Source of the DNA: Deltaproteobacteria bacterium
GTDB lineage: Bacteria > Desulfobacterota > Desulfarculia > Desulfarculales > Desulfarculaceae
DNA length: 64,000 nucleotides
Direction of reading: 5' to 3'
Assembly: GCA_020444165.1 (NCBI GenBank)
Contig: JAHLLK010000013.1
Span: forward strand, 1-64,000
Positions 27,055 through 35,520 of the stretch are shown in pieces. Positions within the stretch are counted from its first letter, which is position 1, and each line of letters opens with the position of its first letter. The translations under genes were made by a program, and so were the position numbers. The notes beneath the pieces are model-generated. The model worked only from the letters and a program-made list of their open reading frames with translations. It was not told the origin of the DNA and did not search any database.

Positions 27055-28088
27055 GCCCCGGGCCGGGTGGGAAGCCGGGTAAGGGCGCGGGGAGAGGTCC
27101 GGCCTCCGGGGCCGCGCCCGGCTTGGCCATCCTCTGCGTCAAGGGCTCCGAGGCTTTCATCGGCCCGGTGGTGGACGGCCTTTCCCCGCACACCCCCCTG
27201 GAGCTGGTGGTGGCCGAGCGCGGCGAGGATTTCCTGGCCGCGGTGGAGCGCCACCCCCAAATCTGGATCGAGTGGGGCCACGACCTGGCCGCCGCCCTGA
27301 CCAATCAGGCCCGGGAGCGCCTGGCCGGCAAGCGGGTCTTCGTGCGCATCCACCACTTCGAGGTGTTCACCGGCCTGGCCGACCGCCTGGACTACCGGGC
27401 GGTCACGGACCTGATCTTCGTGTGCCGCCATTTCCGGGACGTGTTCCTGGCCCGGCGGCCCGAAGTCCGGGAACAAGTGCCCCGCATCCACGTGATCCCC
27501 ACCGGCCTCGACCTGGCGCGCTTCGGTTTCCGGGAGCGGACGCCGGGGCACAACCTGGCCTACGTGGGCTATCTCAATTACAAAAAAGCCCCCATGGTCC
27601 TGATGCACGCCTTTTACGCCCTGCACCGGGCCGACCCCCGTTTCCGCCTGCACGTGGCGGGCAAGTTCCAGGACCCTCCCTTTGAGGCGGCCTGCCGCTG
27701 GTTCCTCGAGGCCAACCGGCTCACGGATGCGGTGACCTTTTACGACTGGGTGGCGGACATGCCGGCCTGGCTGGCGGACAAGCATTTTCTCATCTCCACC
27801 AGCCTGTCGGAGAGCCAGGGGCTGGGCATCATGGAGGCCATGGCCACCGGTTGCCTGCCCCTGGTGAACCACTTCCCCGGGGCGGAGACCATCTACAACC
27901 ACCGCCATCTCTGGCGCAATTTGGACGAGCTGGCGGCCCTGGCCGCCCGGGGCGGCGACCCCCGCCAGGCGCGGCGCTTCATCGAAGTGAACTACGGCCT
28001 GGCCGACATGAACGCGCGGCTGCAAACCATGTGGAACTCGGGGGAAGAGGTGGTGTTTCCCGGCCCGGTGTGGCCCGGGTGGGGCTAA
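27051..28088 (+). CDS. Family 4-like (GT-B) glycosyltransferase
   Basis: A 345-residue GT-B protein. A disordered Gly/Pro-rich start (1-24) is followed by an N-terminal Rossmann-like half and a C-terminal donor-binding half with NLAYVGYLNYKKAPMVLMHA and the conserved ExxG-type loop SLSESQGLGIMEAMATGCLPLV. The sequence IWIEWGHDLAAALT suggests a CgeB/GT4-like N-domain. Translationally coupled (ATGA) to the preceding GT2, so the two likely act in succession. Confidence 0.85.
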   Translation: MSPGPGGKPGKGAGRGPASGAAPGLAILCVKGSEAFIGPVVDGLSPHTPLELVVAERGEDFLAAVERHPQIWIEWGHDLAAALTNQARERLAGKRVFVRIHHFEVFTGLADRLDYRAVTDLIFVCRHFRDVFLARRPEVREQVPRIHVIPTGLDLARFGFRERTPGHNLAYVGYLNYKKAPMVLMHAFYALHRADPRFRLHVAGKFQDPPFEAACRWFLEANRLTDAVTFYDWVADMPAWLADKHFLISTSLSESQGLGIMEAMATGCLPLVNHFPGAETIYNHRHLWRNLDELAALAARGGDPRQARRFIEVNYGLADMNARLQTMWNSGEEVVFPGPVWPGWG

Positions 28089-28166
28089 CCCGAACTTTTA
28101 AGAAAGCCCGGGCTTGCGCTCCAACCTAGATGTCAAACCATTGGCAATATGAAGCTTTTGGGGGGA

Positions 28167-28225
28167 GGGGAGTGTGGGGGGAGGCCCCTTTTATTGAAAA
28201 AAAGGGGCCTCCCCCCACACTCCCC
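28167..28225. repeat. Perfect 26-bp inverted repeat between convergent genes
   Basis: Left arm 28167-28192 (GGGGAGTGTGGGGGGAGGCC then CCTTTT) is perfectly complementary to the right arm 28200-28225, with loop ATTGAAA. It sits between two convergent operons and could terminate both, but there is no T tract outside the stem on either strand. The core resembles an imperfect inverted repeat at 36812-36829 in the next intergenic region of similar type. Confidence 0.85.
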
Positions 28226-28245
28226 TCTCTCTCCGCGCTCCTGGC

Positions 28246-29001
28246 TCAAACCGGGCGGTGCGCTTCCATGTAGAAGGAATCCGGCTTGTGGGGCCGGCCG
28301 CCGGGCCCGGCGTCCAGTTGATAGGCCGCGAAGTCCGGGATGGCCGACTCCGCGGGCCCCACCCGGCGCACCTCGTTGAATCCGGCCTCGGTCAGAAGCC
28401 GGCCCAGGGAGAAGCGGTCGTACATCCAGAGATGCACCTCGCCGCCCAGGCGGAAGCGGCCCACTTCCAGAGGGTCGGGGGCCGGGTCGGGTGGCGCTCC
28501 GGGGATGCCGCGCAGGGTCTCCCGCACGTTTCGGAACTCGGCTCCCATCCGCGCCACCACGAATTCCTCGGCGGGCAGGGGGTCCCGGCGCCAGTAATCC
28601 AGCATCAGGCCGCCGGAGCGGTGGCGCACCATCTGGTCGAACATCTCCAAACAGAGCCAGTGATAGCGTTGGGCGGCTTGTTCGTCGCCGGCCAGGGCAG
28701 CGTCCAGGTTGGTCAGATAGAGCCGGGCCATGGCTTCGAAATCCGGCGCCGCCACCCGGAGAACCCCGCCGGGGCGGAGCACCCGGAAACACTCACCCAG
28801 AAACCAGGGGGCCCGGTCCCGGGGCAGGTGCTCCAGGAGGTGGGAATGGTACACCGCGGCGAACTCGCCGGCGGCAAAGGGCAGGGGGGTAAGGACGTCG
28901 TGGACCAGCACCCCGTCCCCGACCGGCGCCAGGTCCAGGTTGACCCAGGCCGGGTCATGCCGGCCGCCGCAGCCCAGGTTCAGAAGCTTCCCGCCGGCCA
29001 C
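28246..29001 (-). CDS. SAM-dependent methyltransferase (class I)
   Basis: A 251-residue protein from the GTG at 29001, which has GAGAGGGAAA just upstream and follows the previous stop by 8 bp. Motif I is KLLNLGCGGRHDPAWVNLDL; the FAAVYHSHLLEHLPR and RVLRPGGVLRVAAPDFEAMA segments complete the Methyltransf_11-like pattern, close to proteins found in O-antigen clusters. The C-terminal half is probably a lid. It is the last gene of a three-gene minus-strand operon with a second methyltransferase and a radical-SAM enzyme. Confidence 0.85.
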   Translation of the reverse strand: MAGGKLLNLGCGGRHDPAWVNLDLAPVGDGVLVHDVLTPLPFAAGEFAAVYHSHLLEHLPRDRAPWFLGECFRVLRPGGVLRVAAPDFEAMARLYLTNLDAALAGDEQAAQRYHWLCLEMFDQMVRHRSGGLMLDYWRRDPLPAEEFVVARMGAEFRNVRETLRGIPGAPPDPAPDPLEVGRFRLGGEVHLWMYDRFSLGRLLTEAGFNEVRRVGPAESAIPDFAAYQLDAGPGGRPHKPDSFYMEAHRPV

Positions 29002-29009
29002 TTTCCCTC

Positions 29010-29681
29010 TCACATCTTGCGGAACAGGTAGTTGGGGTTCTTCATCACCAGTTCGTACTCCCCGGAACCCGCCACTTCGGCCACCACCTGGCACACCGGC
29101 CAGTCCGAGCCGTCCTCGGAGTCATCGAACAGGATATAGCCGCCCGGCTCCAGCCAGCGGTGGCAGTTCTCAAAGTCCCGGTGGGCAAACTCGTACTCAT
29201 GGTTGCCGTCGATGTAGCAGAAGGAGACCGGCCCGCCCAGGGTCAGCTCCCGGCCGAACACGTCCTTTACCTGCCGCTGTTCCGCCCAGGCCCCGAAGAA
29301 CTCGTCCGAGAGCATCTCGACGGTGTAGGGCAGGTCCCGGCGGCTGAAAAAGCCCACGTTGCCCAGATAGGTGTGGCGCACGAACTCGCGGTACTCGTCG
29401 TGGGTGATGTCGGACAGGCCGAGGGGCGCGCCGGGGGCCGCGCCCTGGAACTCCCACTTGTCGCAGGTGATGAGCCGGTTGGCGCGGCCGTGCTTGGCTT
29501 TGAAATGGGTCAGCGCGTTGGTGGAGAGGCCGCAAAAGGAGCCGATCTCCAGGATGGGGGCCTCGCTGACCAGGCGCTCCAGCACATAGTCAAAACAATA
29601 GACGTTGCCGCCGTGCATCATGCCCGCGTTGGCGAAGCGCAGCCAGGTGATGAAACCGTCATCCAGGATTTTCAGGCCCAT
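29010..29681 (-). CDS. SAM-dependent methyltransferase (Methyltransf_24-like)
   Basis: A 223-residue class I methyltransferase-like protein: APILEIGSFCGLSTNALTHF is the SAM-binding loop, RLITCDKWEF the acidic second strand, VSFCYIDGNHEYEFAHRDFE and LEPGGYILFDDSEDGSDW the later motifs. The FIDG(D/N)H pattern is typical of a family that includes sugar and cephalosporin-hydroxylase-like methyltransferases in glycan clusters. It is encoded between the radical-SAM gene (50-bp gap) and another methyltransferase (8-bp gap) on the minus strand. Confidence 0.82.
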   Translation of the reverse strand: MGLKILDDGFITWLRFANAGMMHGGNVYCFDYVLERLVSEAPILEIGSFCGLSTNALTHFKAKHGRANRLITCDKWEFQGAAPGAPLGLSDITHDEYREFVRHTYLGNVGFFSRRDLPYTVEMLSDEFFGAWAEQRQVKDVFGRELTLGGPVSFCYIDGNHEYEFAHRDFENCHRWLEPGGYILFDDSEDGSDWPVCQVVAEVAGSGEYELVMKNPNYLFRKM

Positions 29682-29730
29682 GAAAAACCGTCTCCTTCTG
29701 CTTGGGTCTGGGGCGGCGGGGGCCCGGCCG

Positions 29731-31191
29731 TCAACCGGCTCGGGCCGCCAGGGCCGCGGCCACGGGATCGTAATACTCCGAGGTGTCGCCCAGGTCCATG
29801 AATACCTGGGCTTTCCCGCCCAACAGGGCAGCGGCCAGCTTCAGCCGCCCCTCCCGGATCTCCAGGGTGTTTTGTCCCTGGTCCGCGGTCCAGCGCACCC
29901 GGTCGGCCAGCTCCACCCCGTAGCGCCCCGGATGCCGGGTGATCAGGCTCTCGTAGTGCAGATTCAGGGGGTTCAGGAACACCACGCTGGCAAAAGGGGC
30001 CAGGCGGCGGATGTAGTCCAGGGAGCGGTGGAACTCCGCCTCGGTCTCGCCGGGGTGGCCGAAGATGAACGAGAGGTTCACCTTGATGCCCGCCGCGGCG
30101 CAGGTTTTCACGATGCGGACCGCCTCGACCAGCGAGATGTTCTTGTGCATGCGCTCGGACACAGCCTGGCTGCCGGTCTCCAGGCCGATGAACACGGTGG
30201 AGAGCCCGGCGCGGGCGAGCTTATGGATCAGTTCGTCACTCATGTCCGGCCGGGCCCGCAAGAAGCCGTCAAAATGGAGCCCTGGGAACGGCTCGGCCGT
30301 GAGCAGCTTGGTCAGCTCCGCCAACTGGTTCAAATCGCCGTTCAACAGGGAATCGTTGAGCCGGAGGTACAGGGGCCGCTGCACGTTGGAAGTGTCCCGG
30401 ATGCAGGTGATTTCCTGGTGAATGCGCTGGGCGCTCACAGAGCGGTATCTCTTGAAGGTAAGCGCTTCCGAGCAATAGCTGCAGCGGTTGATGCAGCCCC
30501 GGCTCCAGACCATGGCAAAGGACTGGGGGTGCAGGTATTGGGTGAAGTCAAAGTCGCGGTAGTCGGCAAAGGGCACGGCGTTTAGATCGGGGATTTGCTT
30601 GATGTCCCCGGCGTCTACCAGGTTGCCGTCCGCGTCGCAGAACAGAAACCCCGGCTCCGGCTGGGGCCGGAGGCCGGCGGCCGCGAACTTGGCCAGGAAG
30701 TTCGGCAGGGAGAGGTCCGCCTCCTGGCGGCACACCGCGTCCACCCCCCGGTTGCCCTTCAGGTGGAGATGCGGAGAAAACAGCATATCCGGCCCGCCGA
30801 AGATGGTGAACACCGCAGGCGCCGCCGCCTTGAGGCGCTGGGCCAGGAGCAGGGAAAAGAATTTGGAGCCCGCCTTGACCGAGAAGCCCACCACCTGGGG
30901 GTCGTCCGCCAGGATATCGGCCACACACCAGTCCAGGAACTCCGGATAGCGGGCGGCCAACTCCTCCACCTTGGCGCGGTCGAACCACAGGCTCAGGTTC
31001 TCGTCGTTCCACAGGGCTTTATCCTCCTCGGACACCGCGTGGTAAAAGGCCACGTCGTAGTCCTTGGGGAAAACGGTGTGCCCCTGGGCGCGCAGGTTCC
31101 CGGTCAAGAGGGCCACATTGTAGGGCGGGCAATGGATGAACCACTTGGGGGCCTGCAGCAGGGTGACTCTAAGGGGGGTGGCGTTCGACAA
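29731..31191 (-). CDS. B12-binding-domain radical SAM protein
   Basis: About 486 residues from the TTG at 31191 (GGGAGAAGAG upstream). The N-terminal 190 residues look like a cobalamin-binding Rossmann domain (LLQAPKWFIHCPPYNVALLTGNL; PQVVGFSVKAGSKFFSLLLAQRLK; FTIFGGPDMLF). The radical SAM domain has CxxxCxxC in SRGCINRCSYCSEA, then FDGFLRARPDMSDELIHKLARAG and FIFGHPGETEAEFHRSL. Such enzymes carry out methylation or rearrangement of unactivated carbons. It heads the minus-strand operon with two methyltransferases inside the glycan region, suggesting glycan or lipid decoration (inference). Confidence 0.88.
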   Translation of the reverse strand: MSNATPLRVTLLQAPKWFIHCPPYNVALLTGNLRAQGHTVFPKDYDVAFYHAVSEEDKALWNDENLSLWFDRAKVEELAARYPEFLDWCVADILADDPQVVGFSVKAGSKFFSLLLAQRLKAAAPAVFTIFGGPDMLFSPHLHLKGNRGVDAVCRQEADLSLPNFLAKFAAAGLRPQPEPGFLFCDADGNLVDAGDIKQIPDLNAVPFADYRDFDFTQYLHPQSFAMVWSRGCINRCSYCSEALTFKRYRSVSAQRIHQEITCIRDTSNVQRPLYLRLNDSLLNGDLNQLAELTKLLTAEPFPGLHFDGFLRARPDMSDELIHKLARAGLSTVFIGLETGSQAVSERMHKNISLVEAVRIVKTCAAAGIKVNLSFIFGHPGETEAEFHRSLDYIRRLAPFASVVFLNPLNLHYESLITRHPGRYGVELADRVRWTADQGQNTLEIREGRLKLAAALLGGKAQVFMDLGDTSEYYDPVAAALAARAG

Positions 31192-31398
31192 GCTTGGCTC
31201 TTCTCCCGGTGACCAAGGGCAAGGGCGGACCAACTTGGCAGGGTCCAGGTACTTTTTCGGCAAGGGGCCGGAAATTCTTAAGCTTGACAGCCCATTATTG
31301 TAGCAGTCCCACCGGGGGGCGGCCAGGGGCCGCGTTGGTTGCGCCAGGGCGCGGAGATTGCCAAACCCGGGCAAATAGGCTAGATTCTCAGATATCCC

Positions 31399-34191
31399 GT
31401 GGGCTTGCCGGAGCGGCCGGGGGAGGTCCCCGCCCGGCTCCCGGCCCCCAGGCAAAGGACCGCCAGCTTGACTCCGCTTCTCCCTGCTCCCCCTCCCCCC
31501 GGCGAACCGGCGGCGCGCCTCTGGCGTCTGGCCGGGGACCGGTTGGCCCAGGGCCGCACCTGGGAGGCCGAGAGTCTCCTGGCGGCCGGGCTGCGCCAAA
31601 GCGGTGGCGCGCCTCCCCCGGCGGAGCCGCTGAGGCTCTTGGCCGGCCTCTGGCAGGCCGCGGGCCACGGCCAAGCCGCGGCGGCGGAGCTTATCGCCTT
31701 GGCGGAACGCCTGGGCGGCGCGGAGCCGCCGGTGGACTGGGCCGGGGATTTGCGTCAGGCCTTCCGCTGGCGGAACCACGCGGCCCAGGCCGGGCGGCTC
31801 TTGGCCGGTGCCCCGGCGGCGCTGGCCCCGGAGGCGGCGCTGGAGTTGGCCCGGTTGTATCTGATCCTGGGGGCGGAGGACCTGGCCGCGGAGCACCTGG
31901 CCCAGGCCCGGGAAGGCGCCCCGGCCGCGGCCTGGGAACAGACCGCCCGCCTGGCCCGGGATTTGGCGCGCATCACCGGGAGCCCGACCGAGCCGGCGGC
32001 CTTTGACCCCGGGGAGAACCTGGCCGCGTTGGCCCGCACCCAGCCCGCGCTGGCCGCCCGCCTGGCCGAAACCGACCCCGCGGCCGAGGGGCTGCGGGGC
32101 TTTACTGCGCCGGGGGGCGGCTGGCAACTGGTGGAGGCCACCGGCGCGTGGTTGGCCCAGGATTACACGCTGCCCGCCGAGGTGGCCGCCTGGTGGGCGC
32201 GGCAACGGCCCTACACTCCGGAGGAGCGCGCCTCCCACGCCATCCTGTTGAACGGCCTGGGCACGGGCCTGGAGCTGGACCTTCTAAGCCAGCTCACCCA
32301 GGGCGGGCCGGGGCAGGCCCAGGTGCCCATTTACGTGGTGGAGGCGCGGCCCGCGGTGCTGGCCTGGCACCTGCTGCACCGTGACTTGACCCCGCTGTTG
32401 GCCGCGGAGCGGGTGTTCTTTTTCGCCGGCCCCGGGGCTGCCGAGGATCTGTGGCGGCTCTTCGCCGCGCGGCCCGGGCTCAAGATGCCGAGCCAGGTGC
32501 ATCCCGCCCTGCCCCGGCCCGGGGAGAGCGGGGCTGGGTGGCAGAAGCGGGGCGGCCTGGAGCCCACGGCCTTGCTGGCCCGGCTGCACGAGGCCCGGCA
32601 GGGGGCCGAGGCGCCCCTGTGGCAGCGTCTGCAAGAGCTCCTGGCCTGGTATGAGGCCCCGCCCCAGCGGGATTTTTGGGAGCGGCTCGCCCGGAAAGGC
32701 AAGTTCCCGCACCTGGTGGCCGCCTGTGAGGACGAGCGGGGCGGGCCGCCACGTTTGCTTCTGTTGACCAGCCGCTTTACGGCGTTTGCCCAGCACTCGG
32801 TGCGCGACTGCGAAATGGCGGCCCAAAACCTGGGTTGGGAGACCCGGCTGCTGACCGAACCGGACGACGTATCCTCCATCAGCTTGGCCGCCATGGTGGA
32901 GGCCCTGGAGTTCCGGCCGGATGTTTTTCTGACCGTCAACTATCCCAGCGCGCGGCTGGGCCCGGCCCGGCCGCCCCGGGCGCCCTTTGTGACCTGGGTG
33001 CAGGATAGCTGGGCCCCCCATCTGGAGCCCGAGGGGTTGAAGCTCCTGGCTCCCCGGGATTTCCTGATCTATGCCGACGTGAAGAGCCTCACGGCCCGGG
33101 GCTTCCCCCAAAAACAACTTGTCTCTTCCACCCTGGTGACCAACCCGCGGGTGTATCGGCCGCTCCGGCTCTCCGCCGCGGACCAGGCCCGCTACGGCTG
33201 CCAGGTGTCCTATGTGTCCCACCAGTCCCGCCTGCCGGAGGAGGCGGCCGCGGCGTATCGCCAGGCTCTCGGCCGCCGGTACGGCGCGGACACCCCCCAG
33301 GCCCGTCTGGCCGGGGCGCTCCTGGAGACCCTGGCCGCCGTCTATGCCCAGGGCGGGTTGCTCCGGGTGCGCCAGGAGCTGGAGGACCTCAGCGGGGCAG
33401 CCTGGTCCGCCTCGTCCCTGGATCCGGTGGAAAAGGACCGCCTCTCGGCCGAGATTTACAATCAGGTCAATGATTTTTACCTGCGTCACCAGGTCTTGAC
33501 CTGGGTCTCCGCGACCGGCGTGGACTTCCAGCTATGGGGCCGGGGCTGGGAGAAATGTCCCCCCCTGGCCCGGCATGCCCGGGGCGTGGCGGACAACGGG
33601 GCGGAACTCTGCGCCATATACAACGCCAGTCAGATCAACCTCCAGGTGATGTGCCACAACGGCTTCTTGCACCATCGTTTCCTGGACGGCTCCGCCGCGG
33701 GGGGCTTTTTCCTGTTGAACCATCATCCCTTTGTCAACCAAGCCGGCTGTTTGCACGCCAGGCTTCTGACCCTGGGGGGCGGGGAGGGGGCGGCTGACCT
33801 GGGGGACATGCTGGCGGCCGCGGCCGGGGAGCCGGATCTGGCCCATTTCATCCGGGAGCTGGCGGCCAAATACCTCGCCCTGCCGGCGGCGGAGGCGGCG
33901 GCCCGTCTGAGGGAGGACGCCCGTTTCCAACTGCGGAATCATGAACTGGGGCTGGCGGCCTATTTCGCGGATTTCCTGTTTCCCCAGGCCGCGGAAATTT
34001 CCTTCCGCGACCGGGCCGATCTGGAGGCCAAGCTGGCCCGCTTCCTGGCTGATCCCCCAGCTCGCCGCGATCTGGCCCTGGCCGCGCGCCGGGTGGTGGT
34101 GGAGCGCTTCAACCACACCACCCTGTTCCGGTGGATGATACGGATCATCTGGCAAAACTGGAAAACCGCCGCCCTGCCAGAAGAAGGTTGA
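31399..34191 (+). CDS. 930-aa multidomain glycosyltransferase (TPR-like / Maf-like / CgeB-like)
   Basis: The GTG at 31399 gives 930 residues, but no good ribosome-binding site is seen; a TTG near 31468 is an alternative. Residues about 35-200 are Ala/Leu-rich helical repeats resembling TPRs. Residues about 250-400 (ILLNGLGTGLELDLL; VPIYVVEARPAVLAWHLLHRDL; ERVFFFAGPGA) resemble the N-domain of motility-associated Maf (DUF115) proteins. From about 445 a CgeB-type GT-B region follows (RLLLLTSRFTAFAQHSVRDCEMAAQNLG; VTWVQDSWAP; a recognition loop FLDGSAAGGFFLLNHH). Maf proteins transfer nonulosonic acids to flagellins, which fits the NeuB/SpsF genes nearby. Function is inferred. Confidence 0.75.
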   Translation: MGLPERPGEVPARLPAPRQRTASLTPLLPAPPPPGEPAARLWRLAGDRLAQGRTWEAESLLAAGLRQSGGAPPPAEPLRLLAGLWQAAGHGQAAAAELIALAERLGGAEPPVDWAGDLRQAFRWRNHAAQAGRLLAGAPAALAPEAALELARLYLILGAEDLAAEHLAQAREGAPAAAWEQTARLARDLARITGSPTEPAAFDPGENLAALARTQPALAARLAETDPAAEGLRGFTAPGGGWQLVEATGAWLAQDYTLPAEVAAWWARQRPYTPEERASHAILLNGLGTGLELDLLSQLTQGGPGQAQVPIYVVEARPAVLAWHLLHRDLTPLLAAERVFFFAGPGAAEDLWRLFAARPGLKMPSQVHPALPRPGESGAGWQKRGGLEPTALLARLHEARQGAEAPLWQRLQELLAWYEAPPQRDFWERLARKGKFPHLVAACEDERGGPPRLLLLTSRFTAFAQHSVRDCEMAAQNLGWETRLLTEPDDVSSISLAAMVEALEFRPDVFLTVNYPSARLGPARPPRAPFVTWVQDSWAPHLEPEGLKLLAPRDFLIYADVKSLTARGFPQKQLVSSTLVTNPRVYRPLRLSAADQARYGCQVSYVSHQSRLPEEAAAAYRQALGRRYGADTPQARLAGALLETLAAVYAQGGLLRVRQELEDLSGAAWSASSLDPVEKDRLSAEIYNQVNDFYLRHQVLTWVSATGVDFQLWGRGWEKCPPLARHARGVADNGAELCAIYNASQINLQVMCHNGFLHHRFLDGSAAGGFFLLNHHPFVNQAGCLHARLLTLGGGEGAADLGDMLAAAAGEPDLAHFIRELAAKYLALPAAEAAARLREDARFQLRNHELGLAAYFADFLFPQAAEISFRDRADLEAKLARFLADPPARRDLALAARRVVVERFNHTTLFRWMIRIIWQNWKTAALPEEG

Positions 34192-34344
34192 GATTTTTGG
34201 GCTTTTTCCGGCCTGCCGGACCATTTTGTCCTATTCGTTTCCTGCCTGGCGGCCGATAGGTTGCCCAGAGGACCCGACCGGGCGCGGAGTTCCCGGGGAA
34301 GGATCGGCGGGGAGGGCAATAATGCGGGGAGGGCAAAAATATAG

Positions 34345-35520
34345 ATGCGCCTGATGCGGATAACCACCAACTCCCAGCTATACCTCACGGATTTTCATCG
34401 CCGCCGGCCGGAGCAGGCCGCCTGGCCCTACCGGCGGCAGCACGCGGCCCTCTTGGCCGACTGCTTTGGCTGGGCTGATTTTTGGGGCCGGGCCCTGGCG
34501 CCCTTGGGCTATGAAGCCTGGGAGCCGGTGTCCAACGCGCGGCCCCAACAGGAGGCTTGGGCCCGGGAGCAGGGGGTGGCTTGGGCGGAAAACACTTGGC
34601 TTTGGGACATCACCCGGGCCCAGGTGCGGCACTACGCGCCCGAAGTCCTGCTGGTCAATGATTTCCAAACCTTCTCCCGGGGTTTCCTGGATGACTTGCG
34701 CCGGGATTGCCCCTCGCTCCGGCTGATTTTGGGCTGGTGCGGCGCGCCCTATCAGGACCCCGAGGTGTTCAAGGGCTACGACGTGGTGCTCTCCTGCATA
34801 CCAAGCGTGGTGGCAGATTTCCGGCGGCAGGGCCATGACAGCCGCCTTTTGCGCCACGCCTTCGCCCCGCAAGTGGCGGAACTGGTGGAGGCTGACTCCC
34901 CGCGGGAGGTGGCTTTTGCCTTTTTGGGCTCGCTGGTGCATCTGCCAAACGCCCACCGGTCTCGGGTCCGGCTCTTGGAGTTCCTGGCCCGGGACGGTTG
35001 GTTGGAAATTTGGGGCGATGCCTATGCCGCGGGGAGGGGTGGCTGCACCCGGCCCCTGGAACCCGCTGACCCCCAGGACGACGTGGCCCCGGAGTACCGC
35101 ATTCCGCTGGAGTTCTTGGCCCGGCTCAAACCCGGCCTGTGGGGTCTGGACATGTACCGCTGCTTGGCCCGCAGCCAAGTGGTGTTGAATAACCACATCG
35201 ATCTGGCCGGCAACCACGCTTCCAACATGCGGCTTTTCGAGGCCACGGGCATGGGGGCCTGCCTTTTGACCGAGGCCCAGCCCGACTTGGGCCTGGTTTT
35301 CGCGCCGGAGGTGGAAGTGGCCACCTACCAGAGCCCCGAGGAGGCCCGGGAAAAGGCGTCCTGGCTCTTGGCCCACGAACCGGAACGCCGGGCTTTGGCC
35401 CGGGCCGGCCAGCAAAAGACCCTGACCTCGCACACTTTTGCCGAGCGGGCTCCCTGGTTGGACCAGATCATCCGGGAAAAGCTGGGGGGTCGCAAACCAA
35501 CGGAAAACGCCGGTTCATGA
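34345..35520 (+). CDS. CgeB-like glycosyltransferase
   Basis: A 391-residue GT-B-like protein with a C-terminal CgeB/Glyco_trans_1_2 module: WGDAYAAGRGG-type strand, LDMYRCLARSQVVLNNHIDLAGNHASNMRLFEATGMGACLLTE, and a terminal helix (FAERAPWLDQIIREKL). The N-domain has QLYLTDFHRRRPEQ and VLLVNDFQTFSRGFLDDLRRDCP. ATGs at 34345 and 34354 are equally plausible starts. Its stop overlaps the start of the next glycosyltransferase (ATGA). This family often works with Maf-like proteins in glycoprotein or O-antigen assembly. Confidence 0.83.
   Translation: MRLMRITTNSQLYLTDFHRRRPEQAAWPYRRQHAALLADCFGWADFWGRALAPLGYEAWEPVSNARPQQEAWAREQGVAWAENTWLWDITRAQVRHYAPEVLLVNDFQTFSRGFLDDLRRDCPSLRLILGWCGAPYQDPEVFKGYDVVLSCIPSVVADFRRQGHDSRLLRHAFAPQVAELVEADSPREVAFAFLGSLVHLPNAHRSRVRLLEFLARDGWLEIWGDAYAAGRGGCTRPLEPADPQDDVAPEYRIPLEFLARLKPGLWGLDMYRCLARSQVVLNNHIDLAGNHASNMRLFEATGMGACLLTEAQPDLGLVFAPEVEVATYQSPEEAREKASWLLAHEPERRALARAGQQKTLTSHTFAERAPWLDQIIREKLGGRKPTENAGS

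Noticed and set aside
28167..28225. Ordinary bidirectional terminator
   Set aside because: Possible, but the T-rich segment lies within the stem and loop rather than after it, and the stem is far longer than usual; kept as an inverted repeat.
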